A stretch of 46,640 bases of DNA from Geobacillus thermodenitrificans subsp. thermodenitrificans DSM 465 (GCF_000496575.1 NZ_AYKT01000022.1:1-46640), one strand, 5' to 3'; positions 1 to 7,704 are shown, counted from the first letter of the stretch. Notes: generated by a model not told the origin, from the letters alone. Translations and numbers: made by a program.

Positions 1-120
1 GCTTGTTTGATTTTATCTAGCACCACGGGTAGTTATTATATTTGGGCACAATGTGAATTTAGATGGGCTCCAATTGGAACAGGGTGCGACGGGACTTTCA
101 GTATTAGTAGTTGGTATTAA
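1..120 (+). CDS. C-terminal end of an unrecognised protein (5' end outside window)
   Basis: Frame 1 is open from the first base to a TAA at 118-120 and encodes about 39 residues rich in Trp, Tyr, Ser and Cys, ending in SISSWY. It is convergent with the beta-propeller gene that follows. I do not recognise the family. The open frame is short, so chance cannot be excluded. No clear terminator is seen in 121-206. Confidence 0.4.
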   Translation, partial: ACLILSSTTGSYYIWAQCEFRWAPIGTGCDGTFSISSWY

Positions 121-206
121 GGTATTCATGCGAATGATGATATAGTTTGCCCCAAAACGATTATCCCCTGTGATGTTTCAAGGGAGGATTCATGGAGGAG
201 ATGGGT

Positions 207-1226
207 TTATATAGCAACCGGCGTAATGGCTATACCATGAGGGGCATTTCCTACAGGAATCGTTGTGATCACGGTGTTGGTAGCGGTGTTAAGGACTGAT
301 ACAGTGTTGGTAGTGGTATTAGTAACATACGCGTGAGTGCCGTCTGGTGTCAGGTCTATATCATGAGGAGATGCTACCGGAATTGTTGCGATGACTGTAT
401 TGGTTGAGGTATCAATGACTGATATCGTATTGCTAAGGACATTACCCACATATGCGCGCGTGCCATCTGGCGTAATGGCGATACGATCAGGCATGTTTCC
501 TACCGAGATTGTTGCGATGACTGTATTGGTTGAGGTATCAATGACTGATACCGTATTGTCATTGGCATTGGCAACATATGCGCGCGTGCCATCTGGTGTA
601 ATGGTAGCACTATAAGGAGCGAATCCCACCGGGATCGTTGCGATGACGGCATTGGTTGAGGTATCAATAACTGATACCGTATGGTCATTGGCATTGGTCA
701 CATACGCGCGCGTGCCGTCTGGTGAAACGGCTACACCAAAAGGACCTAATCCCACCGGGATCGTTGCGATGACAGCATTGGTTGAGGTATCAATAACTGA
801 TATATTATTGTCAGCGATATTAGCCACATACGTGCGCGTGCCGTCTGGTGAAACGGCTACGCCAAAAGGCTGGGCTCCCACCGGGATCGTTGCGACGACT
901 GTATTGGTTGAGGTGTCAATGACTGATACTGTATTGTCATTTTGATTGGTAACATACGCGCGCGTGCCATTTGGTGTCATGGCTATATCATTAGGAGATG
1001 CTCCCACCGGAATCGTTGCGACGACGGCATTGGTTGAGGTATCAATGACTGATACCGTATTGTCAGCGGCATTGGTCACATAGGCAAAAATTGATGGACC
1101 CGGATCATCCGGACCACCCGGTTCTGGCGGTTCTGGTGAGATAGGTCTATGCACAGTCACGGTTCTCAGATTGGTGCAACCACATCGTATTCTTATCACC
1201 TGGTTGTCATTTTGACATTTTGACAT
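207..1226 (-). CDS. YVTN-family beta-propeller repeat protein
   Basis: The product has about 339 residues. After a roughly 50-residue N-terminus with Cys residues and a Pro/Gly/Glu linker come seven consecutive repeats of about 42 residues. Each is built around AYVTN, NTVSVIDTSTN, ATIPVG and a TPDGTRAYV-like turn, the YncE/YVTN propeller blade pattern. Such propellers are usually extracytoplasmic or surface proteins that bind partners. No signal peptide or membrane segment is visible, so export, or a spore-surface role, is only inferred. I chose the ATG at 1226. The GTG at 1235 is also in frame but forms part of the Shine-Dalgarno AAAGAGGTG. The repeats are nearly identical at DNA level, so the gene is prone to copy-number change and assembly error. 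Confidence 0.85.
   Translation of the reverse strand: MSKCQNDNQVIRIRCGCTNLRTVTVHRPISPEPPEPGGPDDPGPSIFAYVTNAADNTVSVIDTSTNAVVATIPVGASPNDIAMTPNGTRAYVTNQNDNTVSVIDTSTNTVVATIPVGAQPFGVAVSPDGTRTYVANIADNNISVIDTSTNAVIATIPVGLGPFGVAVSPDGTRAYVTNANDHTVSVIDTSTNAVIATIPVGFAPYSATITPDGTRAYVANANDNTVSVIDTSTNTVIATISVGNMPDRIAITPDGTRAYVGNVLSNTISVIDTSTNTVIATIPVASPHDIDLTPDGTHAYVTNTTTNTVSVLNTATNTVITTIPVGNAPHGIAITPVAI
210..1085 (-). repeat. Tandem coding repeats of about 126 bp
   Basis: About seven head-to-tail units inside the beta-propeller gene share long identical stretches, for example the segment encoding VSVIDTSTN and the following ATIPVG. The DNA identity is higher than structure alone requires, which suggests recent duplication or gene conversion. 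Confidence 0.85.
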
Positions 1227-1248
1227 GTGTTTCACCTCTTTACACTAA

Positions 1249-1301
1249 GATACTTCAGCATATGTCCTGGGTAACAGGATACTCCAGTATATGCCCTGGG
1301 T
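1249..1301. repeat. Two 24-bp direct repeats, period 29, upstream of the recombinase gene
   Basis: The units at 1249-1272 and 1278-1301 share the core GATACTnCAGnATATGnCCTGGGT with three mismatches. A short inverted repeat (TGGGC at 1309-1313, GCCCA at 1323-1327) follows. They lie between the divergent beta-propeller and recombinase genes and could be operators, spore-gene promoter elements or recombinase arm sites. None of these is proven. Confidence 0.6.
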
Positions 1302-1356
1302 CATAAGATGGGCTAGGTAAATGCCCAGTTTTTGCATCTAAAGCAGGAGATCACAT

Positions 1357-1950
1357 ATGTTGGAGCATGAGATCATCGCAGAGAGATTCGCTCTTTACAC
1401 TAGACATATTATCTGCATTCAAAGTCGAGGCGTCGACCCGGAGGAAAAGGATCGACGTGACCGGGCGATTGTCTACCTGTTTGTTTATGCTGGTCTGCGG
1501 GTGGAAGAGCTGTCGAACTTGAAACTGACGGACATTGATCTCGAGATGAGGCATCTTCGCATCGTGGGCAAAGGGATGAAGGTACGGACGGTGCCGATTT
1601 CAAACATCTTGTTGGCGGAGCTTCAGGATTGGTTGGCATTTCGTGCGGAAATGGCGAAAAAGAAACCACATGTCGAAGCATCTCCCTATGTTTTTTATAG
1701 CCAGCGATCTCCTAAGTTCTCTGTGCGTGGGATTCAGCGCATGGTCGAGAGCTACAGCCCGCCGGGCAAGAAACTGACGCCGCATATGTTTCGCCACACC
1801 TTCTGCAAGTGGATGTTAAAAGCAACGAACAATGATATCGAAAAGGTGCGCCGGTTGGCCGGTCACAGCCATATCGCCACCACATCGCGGTACGTAAAGG
1901 ACAGCTACAGTGATTTGGCGGATGCGGTGGAGGCGTTATCGAAGTTCTAA
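1357..1950 (+). CDS. Tyrosine recombinase/integrase, catalytic domain only
   Basis: The 197-residue product carries the complete tyrosine recombinase catalytic set: R48 in AGLRVEEL, K72 in GKGMK, H143 and R146 in HMFRH, H170 in AGHSH and nucleophile Y179 in SRYV. The family makes site-specific DNA breaks through a 3'-phosphotyrosine bond. XerC/D-type proteins are about 300 residues with an N-terminal SAM-like core-binding domain. Here only about 25 residues precede the catalytic domain, so the gene is a 5'-truncated integrase or a solo-domain recombinase. The ATG at 1357 has a good Shine-Dalgarno (GCAGGAGA, 1343-1350), so it may still be translated. No attachment sites were identified. Confidence 0.85.
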   Translation: MLEHEIIAERFALYTRHIICIQSRGVDPEEKDRRDRAIVYLFVYAGLRVEELSNLKLTDIDLEMRHLRIVGKGMKVRTVPISNILLAELQDWLAFRAEMAKKKPHVEASPYVFYSQRSPKFSVRGIQRMVESYSPPGKKLTPHMFRHTFCKWMLKATNNDIEKVRRLAGHSHIATTSRYVKDSYSDLADAVEALSKF

Positions 1951-2042
1951 TCAAGTTTGTTGTGCGATTTTCTACTTGTGAGCCTATCTGTGTAGTCTTA
2001 GTATCTGTTGGTTGCTATTTTGGAGCAAAGGCAATTTGTGCT

Positions 2043-2231
2043 TTAGTATAGAAAGCAACGAAGAAGACCAAAGGTTTTTACACCTCCGGTCTTCTTCATT
2101 GATTTTTCCTTATCATATTTCCTGCACCCGTAAAGGTAAAATAGATGGAGAAAGTTTGATAGTAGTAAAATGACCAATAAAATGGAAAACATGAATGTTC
2201 TAGAAACAAAGCGATCGATTTTGAACTTCAT
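2043..2231 (-). CDS. Possible small membrane protein (doubtful)
   Basis: An ATG-started frame of about 62 residues begins MKFKIDRF and contains one strongly hydrophobic segment (FMFSILLVILLLSNFLHLF). It lies downstream of the ABC permease genes on the same strand. Its C-terminal third is encoded by the hairpin at 2060-2097 and the Shine-Dalgarno is weak. It may be real, or an open frame running through a terminator. Family not recognised. Confidence 0.25.
   Translation of the reverse strand: MKFKIDRFVSRTFMFSILLVILLLSNFLHLFYLYGCRKYDKEKSMKKTGGVKTFGLLRCFLY
2060..2097 (+). terminator. Hairpin after the recombinase gene
   Basis: A perfect 10-bp stem pairs GAAGAAGACC at 2060-2069 with GGTCTTCTTC at 2088-2097, followed by ATTGATTTTT. 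It probably stops transcripts from the recombinase side. In the other direction it may end the ABC exporter operon, although the T-tract there is poor. Confidence 0.6.
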
Positions 2232-2312
2232 GTACTCATCTACATTATTATTTTCTTTTTGCTTTCTGGCTATGGACAAGAGCCTCCACAATATTAAGGA
2301 AACTAGCTGTTT

Positions 2313-3056
2313 TTAGATATTTTCTTTTCGCCGGAAATATAACAGGCCGCCAAAGAAGAAAATGAGAAAACTGCCGCCGACCACTGTTAAGACTTGTTCC
2401 CATGGGACAAAGAATATATCATTTTCCGCATCCCCGGATACATACATCATCAAAAATGGCTGTGCCCAAGGGTATAATGGTCCAAATTTTTCCGAGTTTA
2501 CTGCCAGAATGGCGGGCAAAGTGAAAACGACGTTCACGGCAAAGGGCGCGGCGAAACTTTTAAAAAGCATCGACATCCACAATTGCAAAGCAAGAAGAGG
2601 CAACGTCGCGATCCAGCCGCCAAAAATGCTTTTCCAAAGGAGCATCATAGGAAACGGCTCCTCCGCCCCCTTTAGCACTCCGGAAGTCCAAATAGCAAGC
2701 AAATAGAGCAATTGCATGGTCAAGGTGATGAGCATGAGGATCGTATATTTGGCGAGAAATACCCGGCTCCTTGTCACCGGCAGGGCCAACAGTTGCTTCC
2801 ATCCTCCGTTTTGATGCTCATACCGGCAGATGAGGCCAGCCAAGATGCCGGTCGTGAGTGGCAAAAAACGCAAGGCGTAAAGAAGCGTGGTAAACGCGAT
2901 CAAAAATTCCCACAAAAATCTTTTTTCCAATCCGAATGTGTCCGGTTGGAGCATCAGTGCATAGAAAAACGTAATGAGTGGACCAAGCAAAATGGCGGTG
3001 AAGACGAATTTGGATTTTCTTAACTTAAACCACTCCGACTGCAAAAGAGAAATCAT
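2313..3056 (-). CDS. ABC-2 type transporter permease (second of pair)
   Basis: This 247-residue integral membrane protein has about six hydrophobic segments and an N-terminal SEWFKLRKSK motif typical of the BcrB/lantibiotic-immunity branch of ABC-2 permeases. The GGWKQLLALPVTRSRVFLAKY segment after the second helix is the usual coupling region, and the C-terminus is basic (YFRRKENI). It follows the first permease with no gap (3056/3057), so the two probably form a heterodimer with the upstream ATPase. The substrate is probably a cell-envelope-active peptide or antibiotic, judged from the family and the adjacent two-component system. Confidence 0.85.
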   Translation of the reverse strand: MISLLQSEWFKLRKSKFVFTAILLGPLITFFYALMLQPDTFGLEKRFLWEFLIAFTTLLYALRFLPLTTGILAGLICRYEHQNGGWKQLLALPVTRSRVFLAKYTILMLITLTMQLLYLLAIWTSGVLKGAEEPFPMMLLWKSIFGGWIATLPLLALQLWMSMLFKSFAAPFAVNVVFTLPAILAVNSEKFGPLYPWAQPFLMMYVSGDAENDIFFVPWEQVLTVVGGSFLIFFFGGLLYFRRKENI

Positions 3057-3776
3057 TCATTTCACATCCCTTCGTGCAAAATCCAGCATCCCGATGATAT
3101 AAAGGATGATACCGACACAAATGCCCAAAACGACATTGACGAGCGGTTCATCCCATTGGTTTTGCAACGACGGCCACTTCCATGGCAGCCAATCCGGCAG
3201 CTTAAAGCTGTAGGAGGTAAACAAAAATCCAATTACTCCGAGGGAGATCGGAATCCCTTGGTTATTGCTTACGGTTGCTACCCAAAGATGCAAAGCCAAC
3301 AAAGGAAGTGATGCAAAATATGGGTAGAAGCTGAATGTGGCGATTTGCGCGTACGGTATGACAGCACCGAGATCCAAATAAATACCTAAAAGCCATGTGA
3401 AAAAGAATAATAGAACTGAAGCGATAGCCAACAAGAATGCCAATACCGTGAATTTGGACAAAAACACCCCCATTTTCGATATCGGTAAAGCGATAAGTTG
3501 TTTCCAGGCGTTCGTCTCATTTTCGATACTGGCTGCAAGGGATGTCAAAATAGTGATCCCGAGTACCAGTGCAAGCGGTGTGAAGCTGTTGACATTTTGC
3601 AAATAAAACAGCCAATCATCATCGCTTCTTTGAAGGAGCCATTCTCTCCTGCCGGGGACGAGCTCGTAATTGACCCACTGCAGCAAGACGACACCAAGTG
3701 GACCTAGGATGGTCAAAAACCATAATCCTTTCCGTTTGATTTTCAAAAAATCGGTCGCAAGCAGTTTCATGATCAT
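3057..3776 (-). CDS. ABC-2 type transporter permease (first of pair)
   Basis: The product has 239 residues with about six membrane helices and the same layout as its neighbour, including NAWKQLIALPISKMGVFLSKF after the second helix. Its start overlaps the ATPase stop by four bases, which indicates translational coupling. The in-frame ATG two codons downstream (MKLLATDF) is an alternative start. The two permeases probably arose by duplication. The set resembles bacitracin/lantibiotic export or immunity systems. Confidence 0.85.
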   Translation of the reverse strand: MIMKLLATDFLKIKRKGLWFLTILGPLGVVLLQWVNYELVPGRREWLLQRSDDDWLFYLQNVNSFTPLALVLGITILTSLAASIENETNAWKQLIALPISKMGVFLSKFTVLAFLLAIASVLLFFFTWLLGIYLDLGAVIPYAQIATFSFYPYFASLPLLALHLWVATVSNNQGIPISLGVIGFLFTSYSFKLPDWLPWKWPSLQNQWDEPLVNVVLGICVGIILYIIGMLDFARRDVK

Positions 3777-4684
3777 CTGTCGTCACCACCTGCGGTCATT
3801 TTTAGGAAAATGTCTTCCAGTGATTGATGCTCTTCTTCCACCCGGTAAACCGAGTATCCTTCATCGACGAGGGTTTCGACCACTGCGGCAACCGCTTCAT
3901 CCGACTGTTCATACAAATAAATGATGTGATCCTGATAGTGTGTTTTTATTCCTTTTGCCAGCAAAGAACGGTAGGCATTGTTGGCGTCGCTCACTTTTAA
4001 TCGGATTTTCAGCTGGGCTTTATTGCGCATGGCTTTAATGGAATCTTGGAAAATCAGCTTTCCTTTCGAAATGACACCGACGTAGGTAGCGACTTGATCG
4101 ATTTCAGAAAGTAAGTGGCTTGAAATCAGCACGGTGATGTCTTTTTCTTTCGGTAAACGCTTGATTAAATTCCGCATTTCAATGATTCCTGAAGGGTCGA
4201 GGCCGTTTGTCGGTTCATCCAGAATCAGCAATTTTGGATCGTTCAACAATGCCATCGCAATCCCCAATCGTTGTTTCATCCCAAGAGAAAAGCTTTTTAC
4301 CTTTTTATCGGCAGCGTTACTCAGGCGGACAAGGTCCAGAACTTCATCAATTTTTTCTTTGGGGGAGCCCAAGATTTTTCGCATGGCTTCCAAATTTTCA
4401 TAGGCGGTCAAGTGGGAGTAATAAGACGGGCTTTCCACCAATGACCCAACATTCCGAAGAATGGAAATCCGCTCTTTTTTTAAGTCTTTGCCAAAAATCC
4501 GGATCGATCCAGCCGTCGGTCTCATGAGGCCTAGAAGCATCCGGAGAGTTGTCGATTTCCCCGCTCCGTTCGGACCTAAAAACCCGTATACTTCCCCTCT
4601 GGGAATTTTCAGGTTCAGGGCGTTTACGGCGATCTCCTTTCCAAACCGTTTCGTCAAATGATGAGTTTCGACGATATATTCCAT
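3773..4684 (-). CDS. ABC transporter ATP-binding protein, BcrA/lantibiotic-immunity type
   Basis: The 303-residue cytoplasmic ATPase powers the two following permeases. Walker A GPNGAGKST is at about residues 37-45, the signature is SLGMKQR, Walker B is LLILDEPTNGLDP, and the switch His is in SSHLLSEID. A C-terminal extension of about 80 residues (from KIRLKVSD) is typical of the BcrA group. The ATG at 4684 is preceded by GAGGTGAT. The gene starts a three-gene operon just downstream of a two-component system on the same strand, separated from it by a terminator and a direct-repeat box that may be the regulator's binding site. Confidence 0.93.
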   Translation of the reverse strand: MEYIVETHHLTKRFGKEIAVNALNLKIPRGEVYGFLGPNGAGKSTTLRMLLGLMRPTAGSIRIFGKDLKKERISILRNVGSLVESPSYYSHLTAYENLEAMRKILGSPKEKIDEVLDLVRLSNAADKKVKSFSLGMKQRLGIAMALLNDPKLLILDEPTNGLDPSGIIEMRNLIKRLPKEKDITVLISSHLLSEIDQVATYVGVISKGKLIFQDSIKAMRNKAQLKIRLKVSDANNAYRSLLAKGIKTHYQDHIIYLYEQSDEAVAAVVETLVDEGYSVYRVEEEHQSLEDIFLKMTAGGDDR

Positions 4685-4744
4685 CCTTCCATCACCTCGC
4701 TATACCATCATAGGAATCGAAGGTTAAAATGAGGTGTCGAGACA

Positions 4745-4763
4745 GTTTAAAATTTGTTTAAAA
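4745..4763 (-). promoter_or_regulatory. Direct repeat box upstream of the ABC exporter operon
   Basis: GTTTAAAA occurs twice on the plus strand (4745-4752 and 4756-4763), 11 bp apart start to start. On the coding strand this reads TTTTAAAC twice. One helical turn between direct half-sites is the usual layout of OmpR-family regulator sites, and the upstream operon encodes such a regulator. The link is inferred. Confidence 0.5.
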
Positions 4764-4795
4764 ATAAAAAAGGAAAGGAAATGGATTCCTTTCCT
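4764..4795 (-). terminator. Rho-independent terminator of the two-component operon
   Basis: A perfect 10-bp stem (AGGAAAGGAA at 4771-4780 with TTCCTTTCCT at 4786-4795) has a 5-base loop and is followed on the minus strand by TTTTTTATTTTT. The kinase stop codon lies inside the stem. Confidence 0.9.
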
Positions 4796-6140
4796 AGCAT
4801 GATCGATAATGAATGATTGTTATGATTGTCCCGGTTTCCGATGATTCGATTTTCCAGTCCAACTCCATCTTCTTCACCATCAAATCCACAATGGCAAGCC
4901 CGATTCCCGCCCCTTTTTCGGAACTTTTGTGCCGGAATCCTTTGCCACGGTCAAGCACGACCAACGCGTCATAAGAATCGGTTTTTTTCGTTTTCAACCC
5001 GATATATTTTCCGTCCTTGGCGTGGCGGATGACATTTTGAAACAAATTGTCAAAAATCCGTTCCATCCAAAGCGGATCGACGTTCCAATGCTTTTGTTCC
5101 AAATCATCCAGCTGGACATCTATAAAAAAACCTTCTTTTTCAAAAGCTGGATACCAGGCGGCGATGAAGGAACGGGCAAGCCGGACCACATCCGTCGGAG
5201 TCGGTTCATATTTCAATTTTTTGGCGTTTAAAAGCGTATACGATATCAAATTCTCGATCAATCGGTCCATTTTCGAAACCGACTGTTCGATCATGTTGAC
5301 AGCTTGTCTTGCTACTGGAGTCAAAGCCTCTTTCTCCAACGTATAGGCATGCGCCCGGATTTTGGTAAGCGGCGTACGCAAATCATGGGATAAATTGGCG
5401 ATCAGTTCTTTCCGCAGCTGCTCTTCCGCTTCTTCCCGTTTCCGGCTTTCTCGGAGCTCATCCACCATTTGATTGAAGGCCATCTCCAGTTGGCCGATTT
5501 CATCCTGTTTTCTCACCGTGATGGCTACTGGCAATCCGTCCACGTCCCGTATCTCCATGGCCTGTTGCAAATAAAGGAGACGTTTGCGGATCCCCAAGAA
5601 AAACAAATACGAGACGGTCACAAATAACACAATTCCCCCGGGAACAATAAAATACATAAAGTCGGCATTGGCTTCAGTAAATGCGGGTTGAAGCAGCTTC
5701 CGCTCGATTTCAAAAACGACGAATCCATAGGATGCATCATTGTTTGGAAAGGCAATGACCGTAAAAGGGTCGTTGTCATAACGCGCTTTGATGAAGTTGG
5801 CGGTATAGGCGGCATTCCAATGTTTCGGAATATTCGCAGCAAGGTTCCTCCCGGCGGCGAGCCGGCCGTTGCTGTCCACCCAAAACAAGCGCGCTTTCGG
5901 ATAACGGTTTTGCCATTTTTCAAACATCCGGTTGATATCTTCGCTTCCGGGGTTTTTGAGACTACGGGCATCCTGGTGCCAGGCTTTTTCGATCTGCAAC
6001 GTTTCTGGGTCTTTATGGTCATAGACATTGAAGACCAAAAGGCTAGTTCCGATGATAAGAAGATAGATGAGAAACAGAGCGGTTAAAATAATGGCCATAT
6101 ATTTTGCCGTCAGCGACCGCAATCGTTTTACGCTTTTCAT
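4794..6140 (-). CDS. Membrane sensor histidine kinase
   Basis: The 448-residue kinase has helices at about 15-37 and 162-183 flanking an extracellular sensor region of about 120 residues, a HAMP-like linker (about 184-236), and the phospho-acceptor H252 in NLSHDLRTPL. The ATPase domain shows an N-box (NLFQNVIRHA), G1 (DRGKGF) and G2 (GAGIGLAIV). It overlaps the response regulator gene by four bases (ATGA). The large external domain distinguishes it from short-loop BceS-type kinases. Pairing with the downstream BcrA-type exporter suggests control of drug or peptide resistance, but the signal is unknown. Confidence 0.92.
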   Translation of the reverse strand: MKSVKRLRSLTAKYMAIILTALFLIYLLIIGTSLLVFNVYDHKDPETLQIEKAWHQDARSLKNPGSEDINRMFEKWQNRYPKARLFWVDSNGRLAAGRNLAANIPKHWNAAYTANFIKARYDNDPFTVIAFPNNDASYGFVVFEIERKLLQPAFTEANADFMYFIVPGGIVLFVTVSYLFFLGIRKRLLYLQQAMEIRDVDGLPVAITVRKQDEIGQLEMAFNQMVDELRESRKREEAEEQLRKELIANLSHDLRTPLTKIRAHAYTLEKEALTPVARQAVNMIEQSVSKMDRLIENLISYTLLNAKKLKYEPTPTDVVRLARSFIAAWYPAFEKEGFFIDVQLDDLEQKHWNVDPLWMERIFDNLFQNVIRHAKDGKYIGLKTKKTDSYDALVVLDRGKGFRHKSSEKGAGIGLAIVDLMVKKMELDWKIESSETGTIITIIHYRSC

Positions 6141-6805
6141 TTTCTCACCCGATAACCGATTCCCCGGATCGTTTCAATGATTTCTGGGTTTTTTGGATCT
6201 TTTTCCAGTTTTTCACGAAGATAACGGATGTGCACCATCAATGTTTTATCTCCTTCAATATAAGGCTCACCCCAAACACCCTCGTATAACTGCTCTTTTG
6301 TCAAAATTTGATTGAGATGGCGAAGGAAGTATTGGAAAATTTGATATTGTTTTCCTGTCAGTAGAATTTCTTCTCCCGTTTCATGATTGACGATGCGCAT
6401 ATCTTTTGTATGGATGGTCAAATGCTTCAGTTTCAGGATTTCATCGTTTTTGTTGAAGCGCCGGAGCAAAACCTCCACGCGGGCGGCCAACTCATCGGGG
6501 TGGAACGGCTTGGTCAGATAATCATCGGCGAAACTCAATCCTTCCACTTTGTCCTCAATGGCAGTCCGCGCCGAAAGCATCAAAATCGGCAGATCTGGCT
6601 GCTCCTTTTTTATCCGTTTGCCGATGGAAAAGCCGTCCAGCCCCGGCAGCATCACATCCAAAATGACAAGGTCGCAATGGGCCAAGTGTTCTTCGATCTC
6701 TTCTCCGGATTGAAGCCAAGTCACATGATGCCCACGTTCCGTAAGGTTCATCGTCACCCAACGGCCGATTTCCTGTTCATCTTCTATGTATAAAACTCGT
6801 GCCAA
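6137..6805 (-). CDS. OmpR-family response regulator
   Basis: This 222-residue DNA-binding regulator has a receiver domain (about 1-115) with the acidic pocket E8/D9/E10, phospho-acceptor D50 (VILDVMLPGLDG), S78 and K99 (LTKPF). A winged-helix output domain (about 125-220) ends IRGIGYRV. The usual GADDY element appears as FADDY, one residue shorter than the common GLxxGADDY spacing. The start is TTG at 6805 with GAGGGAG just upstream. Likely targets are its own region and the exporter operon. Confidence 0.92.
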   Translation of the reverse strand: MARVLYIEDEQEIGRWVTMNLTERGHHVTWLQSGEEIEEHLAHCDLVILDVMLPGLDGFSIGKRIKKEQPDLPILMLSARTAIEDKVEGLSFADDYLTKPFHPDELAARVEVLLRRFNKNDEILKLKHLTIHTKDMRIVNHETGEEILLTGKQYQIFQYFLRHLNQILTKEQLYEGVWGEPYIEGDKTLMVHIRYLREKLEKDPKNPEIIETIRGIGYRVRK

Positions 6806-6907
6806 CGTTCTCCCTCATTTCTTCTAGTCTTCACTCTATATTAATCAATACTTGTTTGACTTGGTCAATCCCTTCATGTACTGCGCAATTCCTGGCGGGA
6901 AAATGAA

Positions 6908-7075
6908 ATGTTAACGGTTGTGTTGGAACGTTGTGAGAAAGTAGCGAAACGAACTCGTGAAATCAGGGAAGGAGGGCGCATCGTTTCGTTCAGCGTACGC
7001 TATTCGTATAACGAGGGAGGAATCACCCTTGATATTGCCACGAACTTAACAATGGGTGGTGTTCTTGATTGTTGA
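6908..7075 (+). CDS. Possible 55-residue ORF
   Basis: An ATG at 6908 preceded by GGCGGGA opens a 55-codon frame ending at TGA 7073-7075 (MLTVVLERCEKVAKRT at the start, TMGGVLDC at the end). A good terminator follows at 7121-7149, so the stretch is probably transcribed. I do not recognise the product. The same bases form several inverted repeats, so this may be an RNA element rather than a gene. Confidence 0.25.
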   Translation: MLTVVLERCEKVAKRTREIREGGRIVSFSVRYSYNEGGITLDIATNLTMGGVLDC

Positions 7076-7120
7076 ACCATCAAGGTGTGACAAGCATCGT
7101 TCAGGTGCGTTTTCTGCTTT

Positions 7121-7149
7121 CCTGCCAGCCAATGCTGGTAGGATTTTTT
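7121..7149 (+). terminator. Rho-independent terminator
   Basis: Stem CCTGCCAGC at 7121-7129 pairs with GCTGGTAGG at 7134-7142 (one G-T pair), with loop CAAT, followed by ATTTTTTG. It closes the unassigned transcript from about 6900. Confidence 0.8.
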
Positions 7150-7289
7150 GTGTAAAAATCATTACTGCTAGACGAAGTGTGTGAAAATAGAAGGGACTGA
7201 TCGGATCTTAAATATTTTGGTTAAGGAGAATGATGGGGGCAGCCACATGTCTTTTTTGAGGATTTACTGTATGAGAAGGAGTAGGAACG

Positions 7290-7376
7290 ATGGGCAAAAA
7301 CAACAGAGATGCTGGCATCGATGAGATTCTTATGGATGACATTTCCTCTCCAGATGAATTGGTTAAAGAGATCTAG
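7290..7376 (+). CDS. Small ORF with strong ribosome site and premature TAG
   Basis: An ATG at 7290 sits eight bases after AAGGAG and starts a 28-residue acidic frame (MGKNNRDAGIDEILMDDISS at the start) that ends at TAG 7374-7376. Without that stop the frame continues ten more codons (AKILEKWKT) to TAA at 7404. It could be a genuine micro-peptide, or the head of a decayed gene. Family not recognised. Confidence 0.3.
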   Translation: MGKNNRDAGIDEILMDDISSPDELVKEI

Positions 7377-7393
7377 GCGAAAATTTTGGAAAA

Positions 7394-7642
7394 ATGGAAG
7401 ACATAAAAAAGAGAAATAAACTTGCCAAGTGGTTGCTGAACGCCGGCATTCGGGTGCAAAAAAGCGTATTCGAAGCGTATTTGACTGCGAAAGAGGCAAA
7501 GGAAATGGTGGAAGGAGCCCGGCCGTGGATCGGGGAAGGGGATTCCTTGCGCGTATATGAGCTAACGGTGGAAAGCTACGAAAACAAGTACGTCATTGGC
7601 ACACCTTTCGATCATCTCCCGTGGAACAACTTGATCGTGTAG
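7394..7642 (+). pseudogene. cas2: Cas2-like CRISPR endoribonuclease remnant, N-terminus missing
   Basis: The 82-residue frame matches the Cas2 pattern from the first helix onward: KKRNKLAKWLL, then GIRVQKSVFEAYLT (the conserved second strand), then GDSLRVYELT and a C-terminal strand after VIGTP. Cas2 normally begins with a strand of the type MxxxVxYDI that carries the catalytic or structural Asp. That strand is absent here, and the upstream in-frame sequence does not encode it. No cas1, other cas gene or repeat array is nearby. I read it as the last piece of a deleted CRISPR-Cas locus. Confidence 0.7.
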
Positions 7643-7661
7643 CGGGCGGCTTCTTTCCGTT

Positions 7662-7704
7662 TTGCACACCCCAAAATGGCCGGAAAAACGGCAGGGGTGT
7701 GCAA
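7662..7704 (+). terminator. Hairpin directly after the cas2 remnant
   Basis: TTGCACACCCC at 7662-7672 pairs perfectly with GGGGTGTGCAA at 7694-7704, with an inner CCG/CGG pairing, followed by GCCTCTTTTTC. The arm GGGGTGTGCAA recurs at about 7825-7835. Confidence 0.65.

Noticed and set aside
391-945. Plus-strand open frames across the beta-propeller repeats
   Set aside because: They repeat the same periodic sequence antisense to the propeller gene; they have no ribosome site and no plausible product.
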